Origin: DASWHD01 sp036393335
GTDB taxonomy: Bacteria; CG2-30-53-67; CG2-30-70-394
Direction: 5' to 3'
Assembly (NCBI GenBank): GCA_036393335.1
Contig: DASWHD010000053.1
Location: forward strand, 1 to 21,273
Length of the DNA: 21,273 bases
The notes under the pieces: generated by a model
The model's database searches: none
What the model was told of the DNA's origin: nothing
Seen by the model: the letters and a program-made list of their open reading frames with translations, nothing else
In this document: piece by piece, positions 1 to 6,961 of the stretch
Layout of the letters: every line of letters begins with the position of its first letter
How positions within the stretch are numbered: the stretch's first letter is position 1
Translations under genes and position numbers: made by a program

Positions 1-388
1 CATCTGCCACGGTGGTGTGCTCGAACATCTCCCGCATCTGCGCCTTCACCTCTCGCCACTGGGGATGGAGGGGGCAGGGGCGATCATCACCACAGTAGTC
101 GAGACCGAGGACACACCGCTCAAACAGCTCCCTCCCATCGATCGCCAGGATGACCTCCATCAGGGCGATGGACTCGGGCGGGCGGGCGAGCGCCACCCCC
201 CCCTTCGGGCCGCGATTCGAGGTCAAGATGTTGTTCTGGGTCAGGACTTGGAGCGTCTTGGTCAGGAAGTGAAATGAGATGCCGAGGGTCTCCGAAATCT
301 CGAGGATGGGAATGAACTCGCCTCGATCCCGCGCCGCAATGTAGAGCACCGCGCGTAGGGCGTAGTTACAAGCCTTGGACAGAACCAT
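1..388 (-). CDS. Rrf2-family transcriptional regulator (C-terminus cut by window edge)
   Basis: Reading from the ATG at 388 gives 129 residues with no stop before the window edge. It begins MVLSKACNYALRAVLYIA, the usual Rrf2 winged-helix opening, and continues with a recognition region and the wing motif SNRGPKGGVALAR (about 57-69). Cysteines C92, C99 and C105 (C-x6-C-x5-C) match the position of the Fe-S ligands of IscR and NsrR, so a redox-, NO- or Fe-S-responsive repressor/activator is likely (inference). It is transcribed in the same direction as the oxygenase/oxidase-like pair upstream, 165 bp away, and has its own promoter candidate. A start problem is that the purine-rich GAGAGGG lies almost against the ATG. 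The family call is firm; the ligand sensed is unknown. NsrR is a reasonable alternative name given the neighbouring DUF1858 protein. Confidence 0.9.
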   Translation of the reverse strand, partial: MVLSKACNYALRAVLYIAARDRGEFIPILEISETLGISFHFLTKTLQVLTQNNILTSNRGPKGGVALARPPESIALMEVILAIDGRELFERCVLGLDYCGDDRPCPLHPQWREVKAQMREMFEHTTVAD

Positions 389-411
389 ACCCTCTCGCGG
401 GAGCGACCTTT

Positions 412-438
412 TATTTTCGGATGACGATGTCTTAAATA
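412..438. promoter_or_regulatory. Imperfect inverted repeat, possible Rrf2 operator
   Basis: The plus-strand arms TATTTT (412-417) and TAAATA (433-438) are inverted repeats with one mismatch, separated by 15 bp and covering the predicted -10 region and start site of the rrf2 gene. AT-rich dyads of this length overlapping their own promoter are typical of autoregulated Rrf2 proteins. The assignment is positional only. Confidence 0.3.
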
Positions 439-462
439 CCAAAACGGCGTCCGCCACGTCAA
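433..462 (-). promoter_or_regulatory. Candidate sigma-70 promoter of the left-edge rrf2 gene
   Basis: On the minus strand TTGACG (462-457) is followed after 18 bp by TATTTA (438-433). The -35 matches the consensus in 5 of 6 positions; the -10 is weak. It lies about 45 bp upstream of the Rrf2 ATG at 388, in a locally AT-rich patch that stands out from the GC-rich surroundings. Confidence 0.4.
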
Positions 463-553
463 CACCAAAACCCAGGTCGGCCTGTGCTCCCCTCCGCGAC
501 CAGCGGCATCTCTACCGTTCGCCCGGACTCCCGTCCTCGCGATCCGTCCAGGA

Positions 554-1474
554 CTACCCGGCCGACGCCGTGCCTGCGATCCGGTCGTAATAGCGGCCGC
601 GGTAGAGGAGGCGGGCCGGTCCGTTGTCATGGAAGCCGGTGCGATCGTGGAGGACGTTGTTGCAGATCAGCCCCTGACCCGGCGCCAGGGTCGCCCGGAA
701 GAGATACGGCGCCCCGGGGGCCATCAGCGATTCGAGGAAGGCGACTGCAGCATGCACGGTCGCGTCATCCTGCCACACGATGTTGCGTTTCCGGGCCGTG
801 TAGCGCATCTGCAGGGTGGCCGTTTCCGGGTCGACCCAGAAGACCGGGCCGCTGCGGTCCGGCCGCAGGACGCGCGGATCGTCCAGGTTGCCGGGGATGG
901 TCATGGCGTCGCTCGCCACGAGGGCCGCAACATACTCCGGGTGGGCGTCCCGCACCTGGATGTAGGCCATCTCATGGTCGAGTAGACCGCTCTCTCCACC
1001 GTCCGCGGCCGGGACCACGCAGTGCAGCAGCATGGCGCGGATCTGGCGGTCCGGCCGGTTGTAATAACCGTCCGTGTGCCAGCGGATGGGACGGTTGGAG
1101 TACGGGATGTAGCCGCTGCCCTCGACCACGGTGATGGCGGTGATCCCGGCATCATCGGCGCCGGGGTTGTGGTCCAGGTTCGCCAACCCGAACTGTGCCC
1201 CCATGCGCCGGGGGATCTCCGTGTCCGGGTCATCGCCGGTCGGGCTCGCGTACACGGCCATGTTGGCCTGCCGGCAGCGGCGCAGGACCGCCGCGTGCTC
1301 GGCCACGGTGAGCCGACGCGGGTCCCTCACCTCCACCACCAACTCCTCAAAGCGGCTGGGGTAGGCGGCGAGCTTGGCGTCCCGCCACCGTTGGTACGTC
1401 CCATCATCACCGAGGTCGAAGGGACCCGGCGGCACCGACGCGGGCCACGTCGGCTCGCAAGCCAGAATGCTCAT
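554..1474 (-). CDS. TauD/TfdA-type Fe(II)/2-oxoglutarate-dependent oxygenase
   Basis: This is a 306-residue protein starting MSILACEP. It carries the 2-His-1-carboxylate iron triad of the family: H133-T-D135 in IRWHTDGYYNRP, and a distal His at H276 in CNNVLHDRTGFHD. R288 (ARLLYRGRYYD) is placed to bind the 2-oxoglutarate carboxylate. Length is normal for the family. The substrate cannot be read from the sequence. Its ATG overlaps the stop of the upstream membrane-protein gene by 4 bases (ATGA), and its GAGG ribosome site sits only 2 bases from the ATG, so translation is probably coupled to that gene. It is cytoplasmic, with no signal peptide. The pairing with a DUF1858 oxidase-like protein and an Rrf2 regulator suggests a stress-response or sulfur/nitrogen-substrate role, but that is inference. 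Family call secure, function open. Confidence 0.9.
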   Translation of the reverse strand: MSILACEPTWPASVPPGPFDLGDDGTYQRWRDAKLAAYPSRFEELVVEVRDPRRLTVAEHAAVLRRCRQANMAVYASPTGDDPDTEIPRRMGAQFGLANLDHNPGADDAGITAITVVEGSGYIPYSNRPIRWHTDGYYNRPDRQIRAMLLHCVVPAADGGESGLLDHEMAYIQVRDAHPEYVAALVASDAMTIPGNLDDPRVLRPDRSGPVFWVDPETATLQMRYTARKRNIVWQDDATVHAAVAFLESLMAPGAPYLFRATLAPGQGLICNNVLHDRTGFHDNGPARLLYRGRYYDRIAGTASAG

Positions 1475-2427
1475 TGCCTCGCCCCCGCGACCCGGTTCAG
1501 GGCGGCTACCAGATCCGCCGGATCGACGTTGTGCATCATCGCCGCCTGAACGATCGACTCGGTCGTCTGCCCGGGACATGAGAAACATCCCGCACCGAAC
1601 CGCTCTTGAAAGACCGCCGTGGTCGCGGGGTAGCGCGCGAGTACGTCGCCGATGATGTCGTTCGGGCGGCACGGGCCGTCTTCCGACGGTGTGGAGCCGC
1701 TCCCGACATTGAACCTCAGAGGGGTCGCCGGGGATGCTACCGCCGCACCCTGGTTGAGCTCCGTCAGCAGCTCCCGCCCTACCAGACCGTGGGTGGCCGC
1801 GAGGCGCTCCAGGGTGATCTTGAATCGCCCCATCTGGGCGAGAGTCTTCGGGTCGTCGAGCCCCTCCACACCGTGGCGCCGCAGGATTTCCGTCGCGGCC
1901 GGTTGCCGCTGCAAGACCTCCGTTACCAGCGAATCGAGGGCGAAGGTGTACTTCGGTGGCGCCGGCGGCGGTGCGGGTCTGGCCACCTTCGGCGCGACGG
2001 GTACGACTGCCGGAGCGGGGCCGGGTCGCGTCGATGCCATCGTGGCCCACAGGTTGGCGACAAACAGCAGGACCGAGACCACCTCCGTCCCGGCAAACAC
2101 CGCGAACGGCAGGCGCTCGCTCACGCCTGCTGGCAGGAGCAGGCCGTCGTAGGTGGCGCACATTCCGAGCAGACCCACGTTCGCCGTCCAGAAGTGGACC
2201 GGGAGGAGTCGTGGCCAGCGCAGGGTGGTGGCGTTGAAGCGGGGCAGGATGAAATACCCCACCCCGTACACCATCATCGCCATGAACCCGAGCAGGAGGA
2301 GATGAGCGTGGACGAAGCGCCATGCGAGAAAGGTCGCCGGTGCGATGCCGACGCCGAGACCCAGCAGGGCACCGAGCCCGAGATAGAACAAGGAGGCGTA
2401 GATGAAGGCGCGGGTGGTACGGTCCAT
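1471..2427 (-). CDS. Heme-copper-oxidase-subunit-I-like membrane protein with two C-terminal DUF1858-type domains
   Basis: This 318-residue protein has four predicted membrane helices at about 8-28, 38-62, 77-98 and 105-128. The second contains HAHLLLLGFMAMMVYGVGYFILPRF (H40, H42), resembling the truncated oxidase/NO-reductase subunit I-like family; H78 may be another heme ligand. A Pro/Ala-rich linker (about 135-160) follows. Next comes a DUF1858-like domain without the cysteine pair (about 161-226), then a second one (about 256-314) with C281-x2-C284 in FGAGCFSCPGQTTES, as in hybrid-cluster-protein-associated disulfide domains. The soluble domains could respond to thiols, NO or Fe-S damage while the membrane part binds heme; this is inferred. 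It overlaps the oxygenase gene by 4 bp. The start at 2427 has only a weak AGG ribosome site. The domain combination is unusual and no gene name is given. Confidence 0.75.
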   Translation of the reverse strand: MDRTTRAFIYASLFYLGLGALLGLGVGIAPATFLAWRFVHAHLLLLGFMAMMVYGVGYFILPRFNATTLRWPRLLPVHFWTANVGLLGMCATYDGLLLPAGVSERLPFAVFAGTEVVSVLLFVANLWATMASTRPGPAPAVVPVAPKVARPAPPPAPPKYTFALDSLVTEVLQRQPAATEILRRHGVEGLDDPKTLAQMGRFKITLERLAATHGLVGRELLTELNQGAAVASPATPLRFNVGSGSTPSEDGPCRPNDIIGDVLARYPATTAVFQERFGAGCFSCPGQTTESIVQAAMMHNVDPADLVAALNRVAGARQ

Positions 2428-2465
2428 GAGCCGACCTGCTGCAACGGCGTGCCACCAAGGCCGCC

Positions 2466-2544
2466 AGTATAGTTACCGGCGTCCGGTTAGCTTACCCCAG
2501 CCTACTTCGCCCCAGCGAAGTAACCCAGGGTCGGTACAACGACC
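2466..2544 (-). promoter_or_regulatory. Inverted repeats and a possible -10 element ahead of the oxidase-like/oxygenase operon
   Basis: The 184-bp gap between the CBS gene and the oxidase-like gene holds several dyads. There is a perfect 8-bp stem TACTTCGC/GCGAAGTA with a 4-nt loop at 2503-2522. GGTCG-N6-CGACC lies at 2529-2544, and ACCGG-CGT-CCGGT at about 2475-2487. On the minus strand TATACT (2471-2466) is a good -10 sequence, but I see no convincing -35. The stems may end the CBS transcript or act as operators; no T-run follows them, so classical termination is not supported. Confidence 0.35.
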
Positions 2545-2611
2545 GCCGGGCGCCAAGGGAACGCCACCACGCCCCGCGTCACCAACGCAGTCGGCGCGAG
2601 TGGTGGATCTG

Positions 2612-3067
2612 TTACGCCTGTACGCCTTCCTTTAACACCGCCCACATGGCATTGAGGAACAGCAACATGTCGTGCGAGGTGACAATGCCCACGAGCTCGC
2701 CTTGGTCATCGACGACTGGCAAACAGCCGTATTTGGTCTCGATGAGCACCTCCAACGCGGACTTCATCGTGTCTGTCGGCTTCATGGTCCTGGGATTGTG
2801 GATCATCACGTCCTCGACCCGGGCCAAGGAGTCGATGAAGTTCTTCTCCTTAGCATCATCCGCTCCCAGGAGGCTGGTGGGCATGGCACGGCACAGATCG
2901 CGGTGGGAGATTAGTCCCACCAACTTTTTCCCCCGCAGCACGGGTACATGGCGCAGGTTGTTGTCTGCCATGATGCAGCATGCCGAGCTCAGCTTGGAGT
3001 GCTCCTGAACGGTGTGCACCCGAGTGGTCATGATGTCACTGATTGGAGAATTGCGTCGGTTCCTCAT
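2612..3067 (-). CDS. Tandem CBS-domain protein
   Basis: The 151-residue cytoplasmic protein consists almost entirely of a CBS pair. The first is about 10-60 (ISDIMTTRVHTVQ ... LRHVPVLRGKKLVGLISHRDL) and the second about 86-142 (VEDVMIHNPRTMKP ... GCLPVVDDQGELVGIVTSHDM). Such pairs bind adenine nucleotides or related ligands and usually regulate a partner. No catalytic domain is attached. The start at 3067 is chosen because GGAG lies 6 bases upstream; the in-frame ATG at 3079 has no ribosome site, and the frame stays open further upstream to 3169. It lies 213 bp from cobA in the same direction but is separated by a hairpin, so it may be its own unit. The partner is unknown. Confidence 0.85.
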   Translation of the reverse strand: MRNRRNSPISDIMTTRVHTVQEHSKLSSACCIMADNNLRHVPVLRGKKLVGLISHRDLCRAMPTSLLGADDAKEKNFIDSLARVEDVMIHNPRTMKPTDTMKSALEVLIETKYGCLPVVDDQGELVGIVTSHDMLLFLNAMWAVLKEGVQA

Positions 3068-3222
3068 CTTCAGCTCCATACGAAATGCGGTCTCGCACCG
3101 GGATCGGGCGGAACGGAGATATCGAGAATAGCCGAGTAGGCAAGCGGTGAAAAGCTGTCGCCCCCTCACCTGTTTCCCGCCACGAGGTAAGACAAGATGG
3201 AACGTCGGGCGGGCCGTGGGTA

Positions 3223-3242
3223 GCGCCCCACTGTGGTGGCGC
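3223..3242 (-). terminator. GC-rich stem-loop downstream of cobA
   Basis: Arms GCGCC+CCAC (3223-3231) and GTGG+GGCGC (3233-3236, 3238-3242) pair with a single bulged base and a tiny loop. It lies about 40 bp past the cobA stop on the minus strand. No T-run follows, so it may be a weak terminator or an RNA 3' end stabiliser. Confidence 0.35.
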
Positions 3243-3280
3243 CTTGCCTCCCTTCTCGGGTCTCCCGCGGGGAACCCTGC

Positions 3281-4087
3281 CTAGCCTAGAACCCCCGTCG
3301 GCAGAGCCACGGTGGCCAGGGTGGTGAACTCGCCACGCACGGCTACCACGTCTCCCACGATGATTAGCGCTGGGGTGGGAATGCCCGCCTGCTCCACGGC
3401 AGCCGACAGGTGAACTAGGTCGGCAATCACGTGCCGTTGTTCACCGGTGGTGCCCTGGCTGATCACGGCGGCGGGCGTGGAGGGGGATCGCCCCCCCTCG
3501 ATCAACGCCGCCGTGATGTCATGGAGGCGGCGCATCCCCATATAGATCACCAGGGTGTCCACCGCCGTCGCGATCTTCCGCCACTCGACCGGATCCGGCC
3601 GGCCCTTGCCCGGGTGGCCGGTGACGAAGGCCACGGAGCCGGCGGTACCACGGTGTGTCACCGGGATCCCCAGCGATGCGGGGACCGCGACCCCTGCGGT
3701 CACTCCCGGGATCACCACGCATGGAATCCCGGCTCGGCTGAGCGCGAGCACCTCCTCGCCGCCCCGGCCAAAGACGAACGGATCTCCACCCTTGAGGCGC
3801 ACCACGGTCCTACCAGACCGGGCAAGCTCGATCAAGCGCTCGTTGATCTCGGCCTGGCTGGGACTAGCACAACCCGCCCGCTTGCCCATGAAGACCATGT
3901 CCGCCTCGGGATGGACGAGGCGCAGCAGGGCTTGGTGCACCAAGGCGTCGTAGACAACCACCTCCGCCTCCCCCAGGAGACGGGCGCCACGCAGGGTCAT
4001 GAGCTCCGGATCACCCGGCCCGGCCCCGACCAGATAGACCGTACCGGGCCGAATAGATTCACTCCTCGGGAAGGACCGAGTTTCCAT
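3281..4087 (-). CDS. cobA: Uroporphyrinogen-III C-methyltransferase (SUMT)
   Basis: This 268-residue enzyme methylates uroporphyrinogen III twice with S-adenosylmethionine to give precorrin-2, the branch point toward siroheme. Family signatures are VYLVGAGPGDPELMTLRGARLL (about 17-38), the VVRLKGGDPFVFGRGGEE block (about 95-112) and the GVTAGVAVPASLGIPVTHR segment (about 128-146). The length is that of a stand-alone SUMT, not the CysG fusion; the dehydrogenase/chelatase partner is encoded separately at 12487-13134. It starts 22 bp after the dsrK stop, so it is probably the last gene of the dsrC/M-K transcript. The ribosome site is weak (AAGG 2 bases before ATG). Here it most likely supplies siroheme for DsrAB. 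Confidence 0.93.
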   Translation of the reverse strand: METRSFPRSESIRPGTVYLVGAGPGDPELMTLRGARLLGEAEVVVYDALVHQALLRLVHPEADMVFMGKRAGCASPSQAEINERLIELARSGRTVVRLKGGDPFVFGRGGEEVLALSRAGIPCVVIPGVTAGVAVPASLGIPVTHRGTAGSVAFVTGHPGKGRPDPVEWRKIATAVDTLVIYMGMRRLHDITAALIEGGRSPSTPAAVISQGTTGEQRHVIADLVHLSAAVEQAGIPTPALIIVGDVVAVRGEFTTLATVALPTGVLG

Positions 4088-4109
4088 GGCCTTGGCGAGC
4101 GGTTTCTGC

Positions 4110-5606
4110 TCAGATCTCGGGGTTCGCTTCCAACACGATGGCGTCGCTGATTAGCTGGTGGACACCGCCCACCATCTCCATATCCATGCCGTAATACGGC
4201 AGAACCTTGGTGAATTGAGCCTTGCAGATCGCGCAGATCAACGCCAGGAAGTTCACCCCGTGACTGTCCATGACCTGGTGCAGGGCCTGGGCCCGAGGCA
4301 GGGTCCCTTGCACCCGCAATTCGATGAGATCGTCGGTGAGCAGACCGCCACCGCCGCCGCAGCAGTAGGTCTTCTCGCGAATCGTCTCCTCCGCCATGTC
4401 CACGTAGTGGTTACAGCAGGCGCGGATGAGGGCGCGGGGAATCTCGAACTGCCCACCCTCGAAACCACCCATACTGCTGGCGCGGGCCACGTTGCACGAG
4501 TCGTGGAAGGTCACCACCCGGTGATCGTTCTTCGACTTGTCGAACTTGATCGCACCCCGTTGGACGAGATCGTAGGTGAACTCGCAGATGTGCTGCGGCA
4601 CTGGGTAGCGCTGATCGAGGAAGTCCCACGGCCCGACCAGGGTATTCCAGAACGAGTGGCCAACCCGCCATGCGTGTCCACACTCGCCGACGATCACCCG
4701 CTTGACGCCGAAGTCCTGGGCCATGTCTTTGATGCGCTGGGCGATCTTGCGCATGGCATGGAAGTCGCCGATGAACATCCCGAAGTTGGCAAACTCGGAG
4801 GCGTAGGAGCTGACCGTCCAGCTAACCCCGGCCTGGTGGAAGACCTTGGCGTACCCCACCAGGGAGTCGACGTGGGGTGCGCTGAAGAAGTCGGCGGAGG
4901 GCGTGATGAGGAGCACCTCGGCACCCTTCTCGTCCATGGGGAAGCGCACGTCGACTCCGGTATCCTCCTTGACCTCCTCTTCCAGGAACTCGAGGGTGCC
5001 TTCCAAGGCCGGCCCTGGAATGCCCAGGTTGTTGCCGGTGGTAAAGACCTTGTTGACAATCTCGTTGCAGTACTTGTTGCCCTTGCCGATCTCCCCCATG
5101 ATCCGCCGTGCCGCCATGGAGAACTCGGCGGTGTCGATGCCGTACGGGCAGAAGACCGAGCAGCGCCGGCACTGGCTGCACTGATTGTAGTACGTGTACC
5201 ACTCGTCCAGCACCTTCTCGGTGAGGTCCTCGGCGCCGACTAGCTTGGGAAAGAGCTTGCCGCCCAGGGTGAAGTAGCGGCGGTATACCTTGCGTAGCAG
5301 GTCCTGGCGCGCCACCGGCATGTTCTTGGGGTCGGCGGTGCCTAGGAAGTAGTGGCATTTGTCGGTACACGAGCCGCACTTGACACAGATATCCATGAAG
5401 ACCTTGAGGGCCTTGTTGGTCTCTAGGATCTCGCCGAGCTTGTTGATCGCGACCTCCTGCCAGTTGTCGACCAGCTCACCAGGGTACCCTAGCGGCTTCT
5501 GGTGCTCCGGCCCCGCCACCTGGGTGTGATAGTGAGCGGTCGCCCCCTCGTGAATCAGGGGGATACGGATGTGGCCATCAAGCTCGGGAACTGCGATGTC
5601 TGCCAC
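4110..5606 (-). CDS. dsrK: DsrK, HdrD-like Fe-S subunit of the DsrMKJOP complex
   Basis: This 498-residue cytoplasmic-side subunit of the membrane complex interacts with DsrC and exchanges its thiol/disulfide electrons. Two [4Fe-4S] motifs lie near the N-terminus: C74-x2-C77-x2-C80-x3-C84 and C143-x2-C146-x2-C149-x3-C153. The C-terminal half carries HdrD-type CCG segments, including CNVARASSMGGFEGG (from C371) and YCCGGGGGLL (C415, C416), the expected site of the special catalytic [4Fe-4S] centre. The start is GTG at 5606, supported by AGGAG 6 bases upstream. It follows dsrM by 25 bp and precedes cobA by 22 bp, forming one transcript. Length and motifs are normal. Confidence 0.96.
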   Translation of the reverse strand: MADIAVPELDGHIRIPLIHEGATAHYHTQVAGPEHQKPLGYPGELVDNWQEVAINKLGEILETNKALKVFMDICVKCGSCTDKCHYFLGTADPKNMPVARQDLLRKVYRRYFTLGGKLFPKLVGAEDLTEKVLDEWYTYYNQCSQCRRCSVFCPYGIDTAEFSMAARRIMGEIGKGNKYCNEIVNKVFTTGNNLGIPGPALEGTLEFLEEEVKEDTGVDVRFPMDEKGAEVLLITPSADFFSAPHVDSLVGYAKVFHQAGVSWTVSSYASEFANFGMFIGDFHAMRKIAQRIKDMAQDFGVKRVIVGECGHAWRVGHSFWNTLVGPWDFLDQRYPVPQHICEFTYDLVQRGAIKFDKSKNDHRVVTFHDSCNVARASSMGGFEGGQFEIPRALIRACCNHYVDMAEETIREKTYCCGGGGGLLTDDLIELRVQGTLPRAQALHQVMDSHGVNFLALICAICKAQFTKVLPYYGMDMEMVGGVHQLISDAIVLEANPEI

Positions 5607-5631
5607 GAGAGACTCCTACGCAGAACTCGTT

Positions 5632-6342
5632 CTAGAAGGGGGCGACGTGCCGGCGGCTGCGCGGCGTATCCATCTGGTTTCGAGTCGGGCTAAAAAAGAT
5701 GCCGCCAGCGTGCATCAGTTTGCTGAACGGGAAATACACCAATAACACTAGCACGAGTGTGAAGTGCAACAGGAACCAGAAATCCACGGGTGCGGGCACC
5801 GGATGAAGGCGCACCAACCCCAGAATGAAGGCCTTGGCCGCTACCACGTCGGTACGCACCGCGAACTTCATCAGGAGGCCCGTACCCACGATGGCGATCA
5901 ACAGCAGCAGAGCGAAGTGATCGGAAAACGAGGAGATGTACCGGGTACGCTCGTGCAGTAGCCGGCGTGCCCACAGGTAGAGCAGGGCGGGCAAGGCGGC
6001 AAGACCTGCGTAAATGCCAATCGGCTGCACATACATGAACCACTCCGGCAGCGGCTCGAAGATATACCGCAGGTGGCGGAAGATGATCAGGCACAGGGCG
6101 CCGTGGAAGACGTACGCACCGATCCAGATCGCCTTGTTGCCCTTAAAGAGGCTGGTAAAGAACACGACGTCCATACCAAGACGCGCAGCCGTCCCCAGGC
6201 TCGTCTTGGCCCCCGGCGTCCCGACGATCACCAGCGGTTCCGGGGTCTTGGCATACACCCAGATGCGATACAAAAAGCCGCCAATGAAGACCAGGATGGC
6301 CGCGTAGGCCAGGGCTGTATAAAGAAGCGAGAATGGCGACAT
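5632..6342 (-). CDS. dsrM: DsrM, NarI-like membrane cytochrome b subunit
   Basis: This 236-residue integral membrane protein has about five hydrophobic helices (roughly 5-25, 72-90, 105-125, 140-160, 190-208). Its histidines at H80, H90, H142, H193 and H211 are plausible heme b ligands. In DsrMKJOP it links DsrK to the membrane quinone pool. The ATG at 6342 has AGAGG 5 bases upstream. It is separated from dsrC by 212 bp containing a strong hairpin element, but followed closely by dsrK, so the dsrMK pair may be expressed at a different level from dsrC. Identity rests on the helix pattern together with the adjacent dsrK. Confidence 0.93.
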   Translation of the reverse strand: MSPFSLLYTALAYAAILVFIGGFLYRIWVYAKTPEPLVIVGTPGAKTSLGTAARLGMDVVFFTSLFKGNKAIWIGAYVFHGALCLIIFRHLRYIFEPLPEWFMYVQPIGIYAGLAALPALLYLWARRLLHERTRYISSFSDHFALLLLIAIVGTGLLMKFAVRTDVVAAKAFILGLVRLHPVPAPVDFWFLLHFTLVLVLLVYFPFSKLMHAGGIFFSPTRNQMDTPRSRRHVAPF

Positions 6343-6503
6343 GTTGGCCTCTCAAACCCGATGTGGGAAATGATCCCCCAGCACTCCTGGTGATGTTGGC
6401 TGGTAGCTCACGGCAGCCACGACATACTCACCCTACACCGCGACACAACCCCCCGGCACCCATCTCGCCGGTGCAGCGCTCGAAGCAGGACACGGCCCTA
6501 CCC

Positions 6504-6548
6504 GAACGGCGGCATGCCGCCGTTCCCGCCGTCACCGACGGGAACGGC
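6504..6548 (-). promoter_or_regulatory. Overlapping hairpins downstream of dsrC, possible RNA switch or 3' stabiliser
   Basis: In the minus-strand transcript, 7 nt after the dsrC stop, 6548-6519 forms a perfect 10-bp stem (GCCGTTCCCG/CGGGAACGGC). It is extended by a G-U pair and two further pairs to a GUGA (GNRA) tetraloop. Immediately after, 6525-6504 is a perfect 22-nt palindrome centred on GGCATGCC. The two share 6519-6525, so only one can fold fully. No T-run follows either stem, arguing against a simple terminator. The rest of the 212-bp gap (6343-6503) shows no gene. Confidence 0.6.
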
Positions 6549-6554
6549 ATCTGG

Positions 6555-6890
6555 TTACACGCACCCCGTGGGCTTGGGCAAACCGGCGATCTTGCACGCC
6601 TGCTTCGCCGGCCCACCCGGGTAGAGCTCATACAGGTACTTGGTGTTGCCCTTCTCCGGGCCGAGACGCTTACCGAGGGCCTTGGTCAGGATACGGATCA
6701 TGGGCGCAATCTTGTATTCCTCGTAGTACTCGCGCAGGAAGTTCACCACCTCCCAGTGGTTGTCCGTCATATCGACGCCTTCCTTCTCGGCGAGGAAACT
6801 GGCGACCTCCATGCTCCAATCGTCGAGGCTCTGCAGGTAACCTTCCTCGTCCACTTGCATAACCTTACCGTTCACTTCAATCGTCGGCAT
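6555..6890 (-). CDS. dsrC: DsrC, sulfur-carrier protein
   Basis: This 111-residue TusE/DsrC-family carrier binds sulfur at its flexible C-terminal arm. The ending ACKIAGLPKPTGCV supplies both redox cysteines, C99 and the penultimate C110, separated by ten residues exactly as in true DsrC; TusE-type proteins keep only the last one. The body shows the conserved HWEVVNFLREYYEEYKIAPMIRIL segment (about 45-67). DsrC accepts sulfur from DsrEFH, presents it to DsrAB, and its trisulfide or disulfide is processed by DsrMKJOP. A strong AAAGGAG lies 7 bases before the ATG, the best ribosome site in the window, in line with high expression. It lies between dsrP and dsrM instead of the more common position after dsrH. 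Confidence 0.98.
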   Translation of the reverse strand: MPTIEVNGKVMQVDEEGYLQSLDDWSMEVASFLAEKEGVDMTDNHWEVVNFLREYYEEYKIAPMIRILTKALGKRLGPEKGNTKYLYELYPGGPAKQACKIAGLPKPTGCV

Positions 6891-6961
6891 CTCTCATCTC
6901 CTTTGGTTGATTGAAATCGTGGGCAAACTACCCAGGACCCTATTAGCCGAATAACGCTGTC

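Noticed and set aside
2441..2455. Sigma-54-like TGGCACGCCGTTGCA ahead of the oxidase-like gene
   Set aside because: GG and GC are separated by 9 instead of 10 bases, and the start would fall almost at the ATG.
554..2458. Single 634-codon minus-strand frame covering both the oxygenase and the oxidase-like gene
   Set aside because: Only the oxygenase part is real in this frame; the upstream half is a shadow of the oxidase-like gene, which has its own frame with membrane helices and DUF1858 motifs. It is not a fusion.
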